Of a DNA stretch of 64,000 nt, positions 29,090 to 38,830 are shown in pieces (the stretch's first letter is position 1; every line of letters begins with the position of its first letter). The notes below the pieces were generated by a model. That model ran no database searches, was not told the DNA's origin, and was given only the letters and a program-made list of their open reading frames with translations. A program made the translations under genes and the position numbers. Source of the DNA: Leptidea sinapis (taxonomy: Eukaryota > Arthropoda > Insecta > Lepidoptera > Pieridae); assembly GCF_905404315.1 (NCBI RefSeq), contig NC_066286.1, forward strand, positions 7,501-71,500, given 5' to 3'.

Positions 29090-29400
29090 AAGTATTATTT
29101 TAATTCGGATCTGTCACATTCGCAAATATTTTATTATTAAAGAGGTCAGCAATTTCTTGAGGGTTACTCAATGTAATTCCTTTGTATATTAATTTATCGG
29201 TGTTAGTGGAGAGAGATTTATTTTCACTTTTGTTTTCTTCATATAGAGTAACAAATCTTAGTAGAATTAACACTTAAAGATTCCTTTAAGTAATTAACAC
29301 CAAATTCAATAAATTTTCTCGCCACTGAAGAACTTAGTTTTTTTTATTGTTGACAGCTATCCATGGTTAAGAAGGAACAATGATAATTTCACCATTTTTA
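29090..29400 (-). pseudogene. LINE ORF2 fragment between endonuclease and RT
   Basis: The minus strand reads VTLYEENKSENKSLSTNTDK, then LIYKGITLSNPQEIADLFNN and KIFANVTDPN before a stop. The pattern xxxxDPQxIADxFNxxFxxV is typical of the linker before the reverse transcriptase in jockey/CR1-like LINEs. No RT motif follows. Confidence 0.45.
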
Positions 29401-29446
29401 TCCATCTGTATGTCTGCAATAAAGTTAAGTGAGCCTTTGTGGATTT

Positions 29447-29483
29447 TTTTGTAAGAGGAGGATAAACGAGTTTACGGGTCACG
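29447..29483 (-). repeat. LA LINE tail, interrupted by S3
   Basis: TTTGTAAGAGGAGGATAAAC then GAGTTTACGGGTCAC is the reversed LA tail. The S3 copy begins immediately after it. Confidence 0.55.
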
Positions 29484-29485
29484 GT

Positions 29486-29793
29486 CAGTGGGAGGCTCCT
29501 TTGCACAGGATGCCGGCTAGATTATGGGTACCACAACGGCGCCTATTTCTACCGTGCAGCAGTAATGTGTTAACATTACTGTTTCGTCTGAAGGGTGCCG
29601 TAGCTAGTGAAATTACTGGGCAAATGAGACTTAACATCTTTGGCTCAAGGTGACGAGCGTAATTGTAGTGCCACTCAGAATTTTTGGGTTTTTCAAGAAT
29701 CCTGAGCGGCACTGCATTGTAATGGGCAGGACGTATCAATTACCATCAGCTCAACGTCCAGCTCGTCTTGTCCCTTATTTTCATTAAAAAAAT
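29486..29793 (+). repeat. S3 retroposon
   Basis: CAGTGGGAGGCTCCTTTGCA, ATGCCGGCTAGATTATGGG, GAAGGGTGCCGTAGCTAGTG and CTCGTCTTGTCCCTTATTTT plus an A-run at 29785-29792. Good S3 copy. Confidence 0.85.
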
Positions 29794-29940
29794 GTACGAA
29801 TGAAATTGCTTGTGTGTTTATGTGCATTATGTGTTCACCTGCAACTGTAAGAACATGATTCTTAGACTTTGTGTTATGATTTTATGAATTGATATTTGTA
29901 TCCTGTGTGGACTTTGAATAAATAAATAAATAAATTGTCA
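29794..29940 (+). repeat. LINE 3' UTR and AAAT tail
   Basis: Ends TTTGAATAAATAAATAAATA at 29918-29937. The preceding TGTGTTATGATTTTATGAAT is UTR-like and non-coding. Confidence 0.4.
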
Positions 29941-30111
29941 AACTAGCTTTAAGATATGCTCATCATTTAGGTCTACGCTCCAAAACGTAGCATAAAAAAT
30001 AGTACCAGGCACTCATAAAAGCTCAGAAGTTCGCATTTCGAAACTGCTTAGAAAACGGCGGGCATCTCTCATTAACCCAGAAAGTGGCAGTGAAATGCCG
30101 TGGTATAATAA

Positions 30112-30204
30112 TGTGGGGAACTAGTGGCTCGGGTCCAGTCCGCCGCAGTGTCTCGTGGAGAACGCACGTGCTTGTGTTGTGAAAGTGTAGTGCTATTTAC
30201 TGTT
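30112..30204 (+). promoter_or_regulatory. Candidate non-coding first exon ending at a strong splice donor
   Basis: A GC-richer stretch (CCAGTCCGCCGCAGTGTCTC, GAGAACGCACGTGCTTGTG) ends TTACTGTTGA followed by GTAAGTCG, a near-consensus donor at 30205. GCAGTGT could be an initiator. No downstream exon was identified. The shape resembles insect 5' UTR exons; this is inference. Confidence 0.25.
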
Positions 30205-30844
30205 GAGTAAGTCGATTTTTTTTTACTTTTAAATTTACTCCCCATTATTTGATTTTTCGGAGATCTTTTTCTAAGCAGTATGTGACATTTTAAATTATTG
30301 AAACATAATTTTTTAAGCGTATTATTAATTTTCAAGTAGAGCTTAACCAACTTATATGGGATTCAATTATCGTAATTGACGCATGCATGTTGTGATAGAA
30401 TGCATACATGCATGCTAAAAAAGATGTCATCTACTTAAAATAAACCTATTACCAAATACCAAGCGATGGCTGATAAGCTGTAAACAAACGGGTTTATTTG
30501 GTGGTGGTGATATATTTAAGTAGAAAATGGTTAAAATATGAAACAAAAAAATAACGAATTTTATTTTAGTAGGATTTTTTCTTATTTAAAAATTCGGAAT
30601 TTACGAATTTTAACTATTATTATTTACTACCGATATATAAGTAATATATATATTTTTATATTTAATGTTTACGAATAGTTTTATTATGAAAAAAAACAAA
30701 AGAGAAAAGTTTTATTATGTTGTGTTCTTCTGTTAAGAATGACAATGTTTATCGTTAATTCATTCATTCATATTCATTCTTATTAAAATAGGGTTTTTAA
30801 ATCATTATTCAACATCAAACTATAACACCTATTCAAATATATAC
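30205..30844. other. No feature; short palindromic GCATGCAT stretch
   Basis: GCATGCATGTTGTGATAGAA and TGCATACATGCATGC (30381-30416) form a small inverted repeat. Otherwise AT-rich. Confidence 0.35.
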
Positions 30845-30890
30845 CTCAGATCTGACGAAATTCAGCGGGCTTTTTTTATTTTCTTTTTAT
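30845..30890 (-). repeat. LINE 3' UTR relic
   Basis: CCTCAGATCTGACGAAATTC and AGCGGGCTTTTTTTATT match the UTR at 31480-31520 of the LINE fragment below. Confidence 0.5.
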
Positions 30891-31385
30891 TAACTTCACC
30901 TGTATGTATGTTTGTTTGTAACCGACTCATGTGGGCACATTTTTGACCCACTTTAAACGGCCAGATTTCGTTAAAACTTCGTAGATTTATCGAGGACCGA
31001 TGACAACACATTAATTTGATAAAATTATTCCATTTTTCAATTTGCAAAATAAGATTTTTGATAAATTAAATATTTTTTCATTTAGCGTCGATAAGTCGGG
31101 AATTTATGTTCATTTAAATTTCAACAATTATCTTTTCAACCAAAGCGTGTTTTTTAGTTTTCTTAAACTATTTTTATTTTTAGTAAAAATTTTGTAAAAA
31201 TTGACAAATTTGAAAATCAGAGTTTGGATAAAATTAGTCACGCATATTTTAATGAATTAAATAGTAGAGCTTAGATTATTTGTTCAAGTGCGCTATGTCG
31301 TAGCAATGCAAATATATTAAGTCGACATACTTTATTAGAAAGTATATATAAAGCAGAGAAAATACTATGCCAGCATCTATCATAA
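30891..31385. other. No feature seen
   Basis: AT-rich DNA. Confidence 0.4.
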
Positions 31386-31965
31386 TATTCAAATTCAAAT
31401 TCAAATATTTTTATTCAAAATAGGATGTGACATCACTTATTGAAAGTCAAAAAACTACCACACAATCCAAAATAAATGCCTCAGACCTGAGAAGAATGGG
31501 CGCAACAAACTCAGCGGGCTTTTTTTTTCATCGAATAAATATGTTTACAAAGTAATATTGTACAATTAAACTTATTATTTAGTAGCCTGAGGGCGGTCAC
31601 TCCATTCCCAATCTGTGGTATCATTAAGAAAGTCATTTATGTTATAGTAACCTTTACCACACAAACGTTTTCTAACAATTCTTTTGAATAACGTTCTTTG
31701 GAATACTTTTGTTTTATACATTTTCTGGGACCTTGTTGTAAAAGCATATACATCGCCCCACAAAAGACTTACTAACTCGACTTAGCCGAGTAGTAGGCAC
31801 CACAAGTTTATGTCTGTTCCTGGTGTTAACATTATGGTTATGACAGTTTTTGGCAAATTCACTTATGTGCCTATGAACATAAAATAATAATATGTAGCAT
31901 ATATAATATTGTCCCGACCTCTTTTTAATATTCTTGCAAAATTGGAATTAAATATATACAGTATA
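31386..31965 (-). pseudogene. Jockey-like LINE C-terminus, 3' UTR and TTTGAA tail
   Basis: The minus-strand frame ending at 31575 reads SQKMYKTKVFQRTLFKRIVR, then KRLCGKGYYNINDFLNDTTD and WEWSDRPQATK. K-R-LCxKxYYxxNDFLxDxTxW is the C-terminal signature of a jockey-type RT family of Lepidoptera. Upstream decayed pieces (VNLPKTVITIMLTPG, DINLWCLLLG) extend to about 31965, where the maT-like transposon begins. The 3' UTR (CTCAGACCTGAGAAGAATGG, ACAAACTCAGCGGGCTTTT) leads to a TTTGAA-type tail at 31386-31416. The element is 5'-truncated and dead. Confidence 0.8.
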
Positions 31966-31967
31966 TA

Positions 31968-33270
31968 CCTAGTCCAGCCATAAGTTCTGTTACAAATGAA
32001 AATGCATGTTTTTAAAATGAAGTAATGTAATATTATTAAAATTTATACCTACATATTTATTAACGTCTCAGCAAAAAATAAAAAAATATTCTATTCGAAA
32101 TGACCACCTTTAGCTTTTATACATGCCTTTAATCTGTTTGGCCAAGAATCTATGGATTTACACACTGTTTCCAAGGGAAATTTCGCCACTGCGTGCTCCA
32201 AAGATTTTTTAAGAAAGTCAATGTCGCCGTGTCTTTTAGAGCAGGCCATGTCCTCTAAAACTGACCATAATTTGAAGTCTAAAGGGTTGAGGTCTGGGCT
32301 AGATGAAGGCCAGTCTTCAACTCTTATAAAGTCCAGAACGTTGGTTTCATTCCTGGCTTGGGTAGTTCGTGCCTTGTGACGAGGTGCAGAGTCCTGTTGG
32401 AAAGTCCACGATACATTTTTAAAAAGTGTATTGCTGAGAGGTTTCACAGCATGATCCAAGACTGTATCTTGATACACTTTGGCTGAAGTTTTCACTCCTT
32501 TTTCACAAAAATGTAGTTTTGTCACTCCTTGAAAAGACCTCCCCCACCAAACCATAACTGACGCAGGATGATGATCACGTTGTACCTTTCCAACAACTTG
32601 AACAGCATCTTTGGAACTGTGAGCGTACACTTTATCATTTTGCTTATTGTAGTGTTCTTCAATTGTGAAAATTTTTTCTTCGGTAAAGAGGATATTTCTG
32701 TGCCTTTCACCTGCGTATCGTGACAGAAGGCGTTTTGATCAATCCACTATCTTTAATTGTAAAGATTGATTTAGGGCATGTCCTGCATATCGGCGATAAG
32801 CACCGAGCTTCAGGTCTTGTTTAATTTTACGAGACAGAGTCCTAGCGGGAATCTTCATTTCACGCGCTAAGATTTTTTGCTTCCTAATGAGGTTTCAACG
32901 AATTCTGGCTTTAACAGCAGTAACAGCCTTTGTAGTTCTAACAACACGCGAATGCCCTATCTTTTCTGGTCTTCGACAGGCGAAGTGTTGCTGTATCTGT
33001 TGATAGTACGATATACGAACATACGGCTGATAACAAGCTTTTGAAGTGTCTTGAATATGATCGACGGCTCCATACCCATGCACAAGCAATTACTGTAACC
33101 CTATTTTATTTAACACCCCATTCCATATTATAATTTGAAAATGAACACAAAAAATATGTGAAATGGCGCAAAAACTAAATAAGTTTTTTAAATAATATAC
33201 GTTTTTCATTTTCAAAATAATGTAAAATTTAAAAAAGTTTTTATGTGACAGTATTTATGGCCAGACTAGT
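31968..33270 (-). mobile_element. maT-like Tc1/mariner element (DD37D), full length, inactive
   Basis: Length 1303 bp. The left end CCTAGTCCAGCCATAAGTTC and the reversed right end ACTAGTCTGGCCATAAATAC are terminal inverted repeats. TA at 31966-31967 and 33271-33272 are the expected target duplications. The DD37D spacing of the transposase is the signature of the maT group, first described in Bombyx and other Lepidoptera. One end of another copy survives at 10305. Confidence 0.85.
32091..33089 (-). pseudogene. maT-like transposase, interrupted
   Basis: Upstream pieces (YQQIQQHFACRRPEKIGHSR, VVRTTKAVTAVKARIR, then ILAREMKIPARTLSRKIKQD) are the N-terminal DNA-binding half. The catalytic half is open to 32091: RHRNILFTEEKIFTIEEHY, VYAHSSKDAVQVVGKV, SVMVWWGRSFQG, FQQDSAPRHKARTTQ and SSSPDLNPLDFKLW. 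The second Asp (32391-32393) and third Asp (32277-32279) are 37 residues apart. The first catalytic residue, normally Asp in FTDEKIF, is Glu (32679-32681). A stop at 32739-32741 replaces a probable Trp and another stop follows KARIR, so the gene is dead. Normal length would be about 340-350 residues. Confidence 0.88.
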
Positions 33271-33324
33271 TATTATATATATATATACATTCAGTGTCCA
33301 CATATACCACAGTGTCTGAAGACG

Positions 33325-33686
33325 AAGGTTTTCAACCAGTATGTGTTGCCAGTGATGACTTACGGTACGCAGACGTGGTCGCTAACTATGGGCCTTATGA
33401 GAAAGCTCATGGTCGCTCAGAGGGCAATGGAGAGGGCTATGCTCGGAGTTTCCCTGCGAGATTGAATCAGAAAAGAGGAGATCCGTAGGAGAAGTTGCCG
33501 ACATAGTCCAAATGATTCCGGAACTGAAATGGAGCAGTGGGCAGGGCACATAGTTCGAAGGACAGATCTGGTCAAGATCGCCGGGATACGTTGGATAAGG
33601 GCAGCGCAGGACCGATCGTCGTGGAAATCCTCGGGGGAGGCCTTTGTCCAGCAGTGGACGTCTTCCGGCTGATGATGATGATGATA
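33325..33686 (+). pseudogene. RTE-clade LINE 3' end with GAT-repeat tail
   Basis: Frame pieces read VFNQYVLPVMTYGTQTWSLT-like words (here QPVCVASDDLRYADVV in a shifted frame), MRKLMVAQRAMERAMLGVSL, REIESEKRRSVGEVADI-like, then GIRWIRAAQDRSSWKSSGEA and FVQQWTSSG, ending in GATGATGATGATGATA at 33671-33686. The YGxxTW, MERAMLGVxLRD and WxxAAQDRxxWxxxxEAFVQQWTxxG blocks with a GAT-type tail are diagnostic of RTE LINEs. Internal sequence between VRRTD and the WIRAAQD block is deleted compared with 36158-36545. Confidence 0.8.
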
Positions 33687-34184
33687 TATTCAGTAGTTAT
33701 TACGCTATTTCCATAAGTTGTGTTAAAGTTAGCTGGTTATCATGAACACTACCATTATATGGGACATACATGTAAAATAATGTACGTTTTTATCATGTTT
33801 TAAATAGTTTGGTCTTTTCTTAAAACTTGACTGTTTTCCGCTTTTTAAATAAGCTACTAGAAAAATAGCTGCGGCAGAAAAAAAGACTAAATTGTTATCT
33901 AGTGCCAAAAATATTCAACATTATAGACTGGCTTAGAGACGAGAGGAAGTTCAGTTAAGGAGCCCTTAAAAATAAACTAAAGGAAGTTTTTATTAAGAAC
34001 TCTTTGACTGATTGCCGATTGATTATTGTTGATCGTTAGTTTAGCTGTTGAGTTTATTTTTTTACACTTTTTTTCCGTTATTTTTTCTTTTTCCAAAATG
34101 GTACTTAATTACGTTTAGTAGGTAAGTAAATGCATTGGTTTTAATTTTATGTACAAAAGCGCCAGCTCACCATCGATAGTCGGT
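33687..34184. other. No feature seen
   Basis: AT-rich non-coding DNA. Confidence 0.4.
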
Positions 34185-34496
34185 TTTTTTAATGAAATAA
34201 GGAACGAGACAAAAAGGACGTTCAACTGATGGTAATTAATACGACTTGCCCATTTCAATAGTCAGTGTCGCTCAGGATTTTTGAAAAACTCAAAATTTCT
34301 GAGCGCCACTACAATTGCGCTCGTCACCTTGAAACATAAGATGTTAAGTCTCATTTTCCCAGTAATTTCACTAGCCACGGCGCCCTTCATATCGTAACTC
34401 AATAATGCTTACACATTACTGCTTCACGGCAGAAATAGGCGCCGTTGTTGTACCCATAATCTAGCCGGCATCCTGTGCAAAGGAGCCTCCAACTGC
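34185..34496 (-). repeat. S3 retroposon
   Basis: T-run, then GGAACGAGACAAAAAGGACG, GCGCTCGTCACCTTGAAACA, TTACTGCTTCACGGCAGAAA and ATCTAGCCGGCATCCTGTGC. Complete reversed copy. Confidence 0.85.
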
Positions 34497-34635
34497 TGAA
34501 TATTAATTTAATGCTTATTTGTGCATCTAACTGTATAAAAAACGCCTGCCTCGCGAGGCTCGTCTCTGTGTTTCAAGTCACTACATCCTCGCCGCCGCGC
34601 GAGCCCATGTGCCCAGTGTGGATGCGGTTACTGAC

Positions 34636-34682
34636 AATAGATGTAAGGGGGAGTCTTTGTCCTGCAGTGGCCGTTTTTGGCT
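34636..34682 (+). repeat. RTE 3' end remnant
   Basis: GGGGGAGTCTTTGTCCTGCA then GTGGCCGTTTTTGGCTGAAG matches the end of the RTE fragments (GGGGGAGGCCTTTGTCCAGC, then CTTCCGGCTGATG). Confidence 0.6.
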
Positions 34683-34734
34683 GAAGTGGCGCCTATTGTT
34701 AAAACTTTCGTGAGACATTATTTACTTACTTATC

Positions 34735-34812
34735 GATACGGCTTTACTCACGTTTTTGTCGGTGTAGGTACCGACTAGTTTCAGACCTTAGTGTAGTGGG
34801 TTCGGGATAACA
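34735..34812. repeat. Arm of a fold-back element (compare 57342-57543)
   Basis: ATACGGCTTTACTCACGTTT, TCGGTGTAGGTACCGACTAG and TTTCAGACC, then AGTGTAGTGGGTTC, matches the left arm and inner part of 57342-57543. The opposite arm is missing here. Confidence 0.5.
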
Positions 34813-34821
34813 TCCCGTCTC

Positions 34822-35097
34822 TTACTGCAGTCTTGGCCTCGTAGTGCGCGGCTGGACAGGGCGGGGGACGCGGGGTGCGCCTGTGGTGATGACGAGCACG
34901 GTATCACTGACACTATGTGGAGTTATGTTGGTGTCCACGGGTGCACAAAATGTACTCACAATCTCCACTCCGCGATCATCAGCAGTATGGGTCTTATTGC
35001 GAGATGTATTTAGTAACACTGGTTTCGAAATTGGCTGCAGAGCCCAACCCTTGTCTCTATTAAAATAAGGTCGACGGTCAATTTCCATGGCTTCCAT
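34822..35097 (-). other. Unrecognised GC-richer ORF (91 residues)
   Basis: The minus-strand frame begins MEAMEIDRRPYFNRDKGWAL, continues QPISKPVLLNTSRNKTHTAD, then DRGVEIVSTFCAPVDTN, and ends with a Pro/Arg-rich tail. Its GC content is above the surroundings and the residue mix is protein-like. I know no family for it. It sits between the fold-back arm and the start of a direct repeat. It might be an exon or transposon relic; an overlapping plus-strand ORF is its shadow. Confidence 0.3.
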
Positions 35098-35102
35098 CGT
35101 TC

Positions 35103-35740
35103 CCGGTTACGTTCCGCGTTCTAACTTTAACATCCATCAATTCTCGTCTGGAAAACATAAATACCTCAACATTTCTAACTACTTTCTTCTAATCGTTAAT
35201 ATTAGACAAATCCTCATGGAGTCAAACTTTAATATCTAAATCTTCACCATCAGCGTTCGTATATATATTTTCTTCCACTGTAAAACCAGGTCAGTGAAAA
35301 TCTAAAAAAAACTTAAGAGACACAATTTTATATGAGAACGGAAGTGAGGGTTATCACTTTAAAAAAAATTACAAATTGTTTAGATGTCAAACAGCGACAT
35401 CTCAAGTCAATTTCCTTACATGCAAATATTGGGGTTAAGCAGGTTATAAACTGTAAGTAGATCCTGTAGATGCAGCCACAACCTGAGAGTTGAACAAGAC
35501 ATAATATCAAGATTTATGTTACGTCACTCGAACGGCTGGATCAGTCGGAGAGCGCACGCACGGAACGCGAGAGGTCGCGGTTTCGAGTCCCACATCGTTC
35601 ATAAATTTTGTTTATAATTTTTATTTGTGTAATTAATAAATTTTGCAAAAAATGGCAGGAAAACTCTCCGTAGATTTTTCCTGGTTACGTTCCGCGTTAT
35701 CACTTTAACATCCAACAATTCTTGTGTGATTCCTCAAGTA
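35103..35740. repeat. Direct repeat pair (~50 bp) flanking a SINE-containing stretch
   Basis: GGTTACGTTCCGCGTTCTAA then CTTTAACATCCATCAATTCT (35105-35144) recurs as GGTTACGTTCCGCGTTATCA then CTTTAACATCCAACAATTCT (35688-35727). The 540 bp between them hold a tRNA-related SINE. Confidence 0.6.
35330..35640 (+). repeat. tRNA-related SINE
   Basis: ATTGGGGTTAAGCAGGTTAT, GTAGATCCTGTAGATGCAGC and CACAACCTGAGAGTTGAACA precede the tRNA-like part (TCGAACGGCTGGATCAGTCG, CACGGAACGCGAGAGGTCGC, GGTTTCGAGTCCC). It is the same family as 25033 and 48480. Confidence 0.7.
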
Positions 35741-36157
35741 ATTTAAGTTGATTCGTCTTAAGTATAGCTACCTGTTTCATTTCCGACCACGTTACCCAAA
35801 ACATCTTAATAAGAACACTCACAGTTCATTGACTTATGATAATATCGTGATTAAGATTGCATATTTCTTTTATTGACAGACTGACAGGTTGCAATTCGCG
35901 AGATTTATTTCGGGATATCGAATCAACATTATCATTACTAAGAGAAGTATTAATATGTAGGTATGTATTATATTTTGCATCGCCTTTCTTTTAAGTAGAT
36001 AACAATCTCTTAATTTAAAGATACAGCTTTGTATTTAGGTTTAATTGATGACATGGCTTTGAAAATACTGGAAATGAATATCTTTTTTCTCAAGGTGACG
36101 AATACGTATACAGTGTTAAAACGTTTAGTTTTTGGATTTTTAAGAACTTAAACTACA
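35741..36157. other. No feature seen
   Basis: AT-rich DNA. Confidence 0.4.
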
Positions 36158-36545
36158 TCGCTAGTGGTCGCTAACTATGGGCCTTCTGACGAAGCTCATT
36201 GTCTGTCCGAGCTTCTATGCTCGAAGTTTCCCTGCGAGATCGAACCAGAAATGAGGAGATCCGTAGAAGTACAGAAAATGGCCCAGATGGTTGCGAAACT
36301 GAAGTGACAGTGGGCAGGGCATATAGCTCGACAGACATATGGCGGTTGGGTCAGTAAAGTCCTCGAATGGCGACTACGTACCGGGAGACGTAGTGTTGGT
36401 AGGCCCCCCACAAGATGGACCGACGATCTAACAAGATCGCCGGAACACGTTGGATGAGGGCAGCGCAGGACCGATCATCATGGCGATCTTTGGGGGAGGC
36501 CTTTGTCCAGCCGAGGACGTCTTTCGGCTGATGATGATGATGAAA
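36158..36545 (+). pseudogene. RTE-clade LINE 3' end with GAT-repeat tail
   Basis: CGCTAACTATGGGCCTTCTG, CCCTGCGAGATCGAACCAGA, GTGGGCAGGGCATATAGCTC, TAAAGTCCTCGAATGGCGAC, GTAGTGTTGGTAGGCCCCCC and ACGTTGGATGAGGGCAGCGC run in family order and end GGCTGATGATGATGATGAAA. Translations give WAGHIARQTYGGWVSKVLEW-like and RWTDDLTRSPEHVG-like segments with frameshifts. It retains the middle part deleted from 33325-33686. Confidence 0.8.
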
Positions 36546-36628
36546 CTAGGTCGCATTTCAATGTTTCAGGTGTATTCTCAAGGAATCAATTTCGGAAAAA
36601 AATATTCACATATTTACTATGTATAACA

Positions 36629-36867
36629 ACCCATATGGCCTAGTGGTACTCTACCTCAGCTAGAGGTCCCGGGTTCCCGGTAAATGCAAACATCTATATG
36701 ATAAATATATGGATGTTTGTTTCCGAATCATGGACATTTATTTGTATTTATGTATGCATAAGTAAGTATATCTTATTAAATATAACATCGTTGTATTGCA
36801 TACCATAGCACAGGCTATGCCTAGTTTGGGGCATGATAATATATGTAAAAGTATGTCAATAAGTTAT
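36629..36867 (+). repeat. tRNA-derived SINE (second family)
   Basis: CCCATATGGCCTAGTGGTAC (A box), CTAGAGGTCCCGGGTTCCCG (damaged B box), then GGATGTTTGTTTCCGAATCA, TTTATTTGTATTTATGTATG, ATAGCACAGGCTATGCCTAG and TTTGGGGCA. This body is a common lepidopteran SINE type. A better B box is in 62290-62510. Confidence 0.75.
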
Positions 36868-37719
36868 TTTATATGTAAGAGTAAGAAGGAAGTGGTAAGG
36901 TAGCCGCTCATTGATATCCACAAAACAAGAGATGCGTTGCTGGTCTTTAAGATGGCAGTATGATCTATTCTCGAAAGTTCCTAAGTTTTACTGGGTCCAG
37001 TATCTCGTATTTAATGTCTCTTGCGAAGCTGTTCAAAATATTGAGTTCAATCAATCATCCAGGGGTCGTAATGGGAAGGGCGCATCACGTCTTGATCAAC
37101 TATTCAATTGTTTCACATAAAAAAACCAACCTGATCGTAAAATTATTATGAAATACATTATTGAAAACGATTAAAAGAGCTTCATATATCAATTTTATTC
37201 ATAAAAATCGTGTCACGTCATTTGTCCGTGATGAACTCTTTATTTTGCAGTTTGATCCAACTTGAGAAATAGGATAGTTTTTATTTCGATTCGTGGCTGC
37301 TAATATTTTTTAACTTTAAATTTTATTTCAGTATGAATAATTCTTCAAGATACATTTGTGACGCACACTGACATTATATATATATTTATAAATAATTATT
37401 TTATATGCATTTAAGTGTTTTAAAGGTGAAGCGAAACCCAACGGTCACCATATATCCTAGCATTTTTATAAAATTTATTATTAAAGTTTTACAGTTATTT
37501 GTAAATTATTTGATTATTCAATGTTGCAATTTACAGTTAACTGTTAACTATAAATGAATCGCTTTGGGCACTGTAATAAACTAAGACAATCTGTAATGAA
37601 TAAATTAAATCTTATCGCCTATTTATTCTCTGAGTTAACTGTTAAGTTGTGTTTAAGCAACCGTGGTTTTATTGATGTCCACACACTATACTTTTAATAT
37701 TACTGATTTTGATATATTG
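36868..37719. other. No feature seen
   Basis: AT-rich non-coding DNA; two overlapping short ORFs near 36911-37151 look random. Confidence 0.4.
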
Positions 37720-37768
37720 CTTTTTTTATTGAACATAAGGGATGAGACGAGCAGGACATTACAATGTA
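37720..37768 (-). repeat. Truncated S3 tail abutting an LA LINE tail
   Basis: T-run then ATAAGGGATGAGACGAGCAG and GACATTACAATG is the reversed 3' end of S3. It is cut after ~45 bases where the reversed LA tail begins. Confidence 0.6.
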
Positions 37769-38236
37769 GTTTTTTTTATGGAATAAGAGGACAAACGAGC
37801 GTACGGGCCACCTGTTGTTAAGTGATCACTGCCGTCCACAATCTCAACACCAGAGGCCTTAAGGAAGGTGTACGCGCTTTTTTTGAAGGTACTCATGTCG
37901 TATCGTCCCGGAAACACCGCACAAGGAAGTTCATTCCACAGCTTTGTAGTACGTAGAAGAAAGCTCCTTCAAACCGCACTGTGGACGACCGCCACACATC
38001 CAGATGGTGGGGATGATATCCTAACTTGTGGCATGTCGTGCGAAGGTGGAATTCGGCGGCAGGAATTAGGTTAAACAGCTCTTCGGAACACTCCCCGTGA
38101 TAAATGCGGTAGAAGACACACAATGAAGCGACGTCTCTACGCAACGCCAAGTGATCCAGCCGTACACAGAGCACTGGGTCCCCGACAATTCGAGCTGCTC
38201 TGCGTTGCACGCGGTCAAATGGATGGAGTACACTGG
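37768..38236 (-). pseudogene. LA-family LINE 3' fragment
   Basis: The minus-strand frame reads HPFDRVQRRAARIVGDPVLC, VRLDHLALRRDVASLCVFYR, IYHGECSEELFNLIPAAEFH, LRTTCHKLGYHPHHLDVWRS and STVRF, then shifts frame (MNFLVRCF is the shifted reading of the NELPCAVFPGRYD region) and finishes in the tail with a T-run at 37769-37775. It is the best-preserved coding stretch of the LA C-terminus in the window. Confidence 0.85.
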
Positions 38237-38585
38237 TGAATTTATAATAATCATAATCTTTATTTGAATACGAAAACAACCATTATACAGCTTCTTAATC
38301 TATACAATTTATTAAACGCAATATAACTAATTAATATTCAAAGTTACCTTTCATTATTATAGGTAACTGAGTGGCTGTCATTAAACTGATCAACAGCCGT
38401 TCCCAATATTCAGTCTATCTTTTACTTGAGATAAAAATCGTAACTATCGTTGACTTTTCTGTCCCAATAAACTTATCGACGGTGACTCACCTTATCCGTA
38501 CACGCTGTCTGTCAATGAGACGACGTATAGCTAACCAGCGATAGAAGTTTGTATGGAAATTGCAATTCACGCGTCCCAGAGTGCC
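38237..38585. other. No clear feature
   Basis: GATCAACAGCCGTTCCCAAT near 38388-38407 looks like a MITE end, but no partner was found. Confidence 0.3.
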
Positions 38586-38704
38586 AGAGTTTGGTGAGTC
38601 AACATCTCGTGAGGATGCCCCGTGTAAAGGCGAAACACATGTCGAATTGCTTACAGATAAATATTAGCGGAATTAACACTAAAGAAAACTCAAAACATTT
38701 GGAT
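38586..38704 (+). repeat. Dispersed repeat S4
   Basis: TTTGGTGAGTCAACATCTCG, GAGGATGCCCCGTGTAAAGG and ACACATGTCGAATTG, followed by AAAGAAAACTCAAAACATTT. It gives the normal order of the S4 parts. Confidence 0.6.
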
Positions 38705-38830
38705 AATTACATTTTGCGTAAAAGTTACATTTTTATAACTATTATTTTTGATAACCCGACGTTTCGAGACCTTTCCAGATCACGTTTTCAGGAGGACAGT
38801 CCATCTGGAAAGGTCTTTTACACAATATCT
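38705..38830 (+). repeat. Dispersed repeat S5 with a 14-bp inverted repeat
   Basis: TTTTGCGTAAAAGTTACATT, then ACCCGACGTTTCGAGACC. AGACCTTTCCAGAT at 38767-38780 is exactly complementary to ATCTGGAAAGGTCT at 38803-38816. Confidence 0.55.

Noticed and set aside
35103..35740. A solo or paired LTR of an LTR retrotransposon.
   Set aside because: No TG...CA ends, primer-binding site or gag/pol sequence accompanies the direct repeats.
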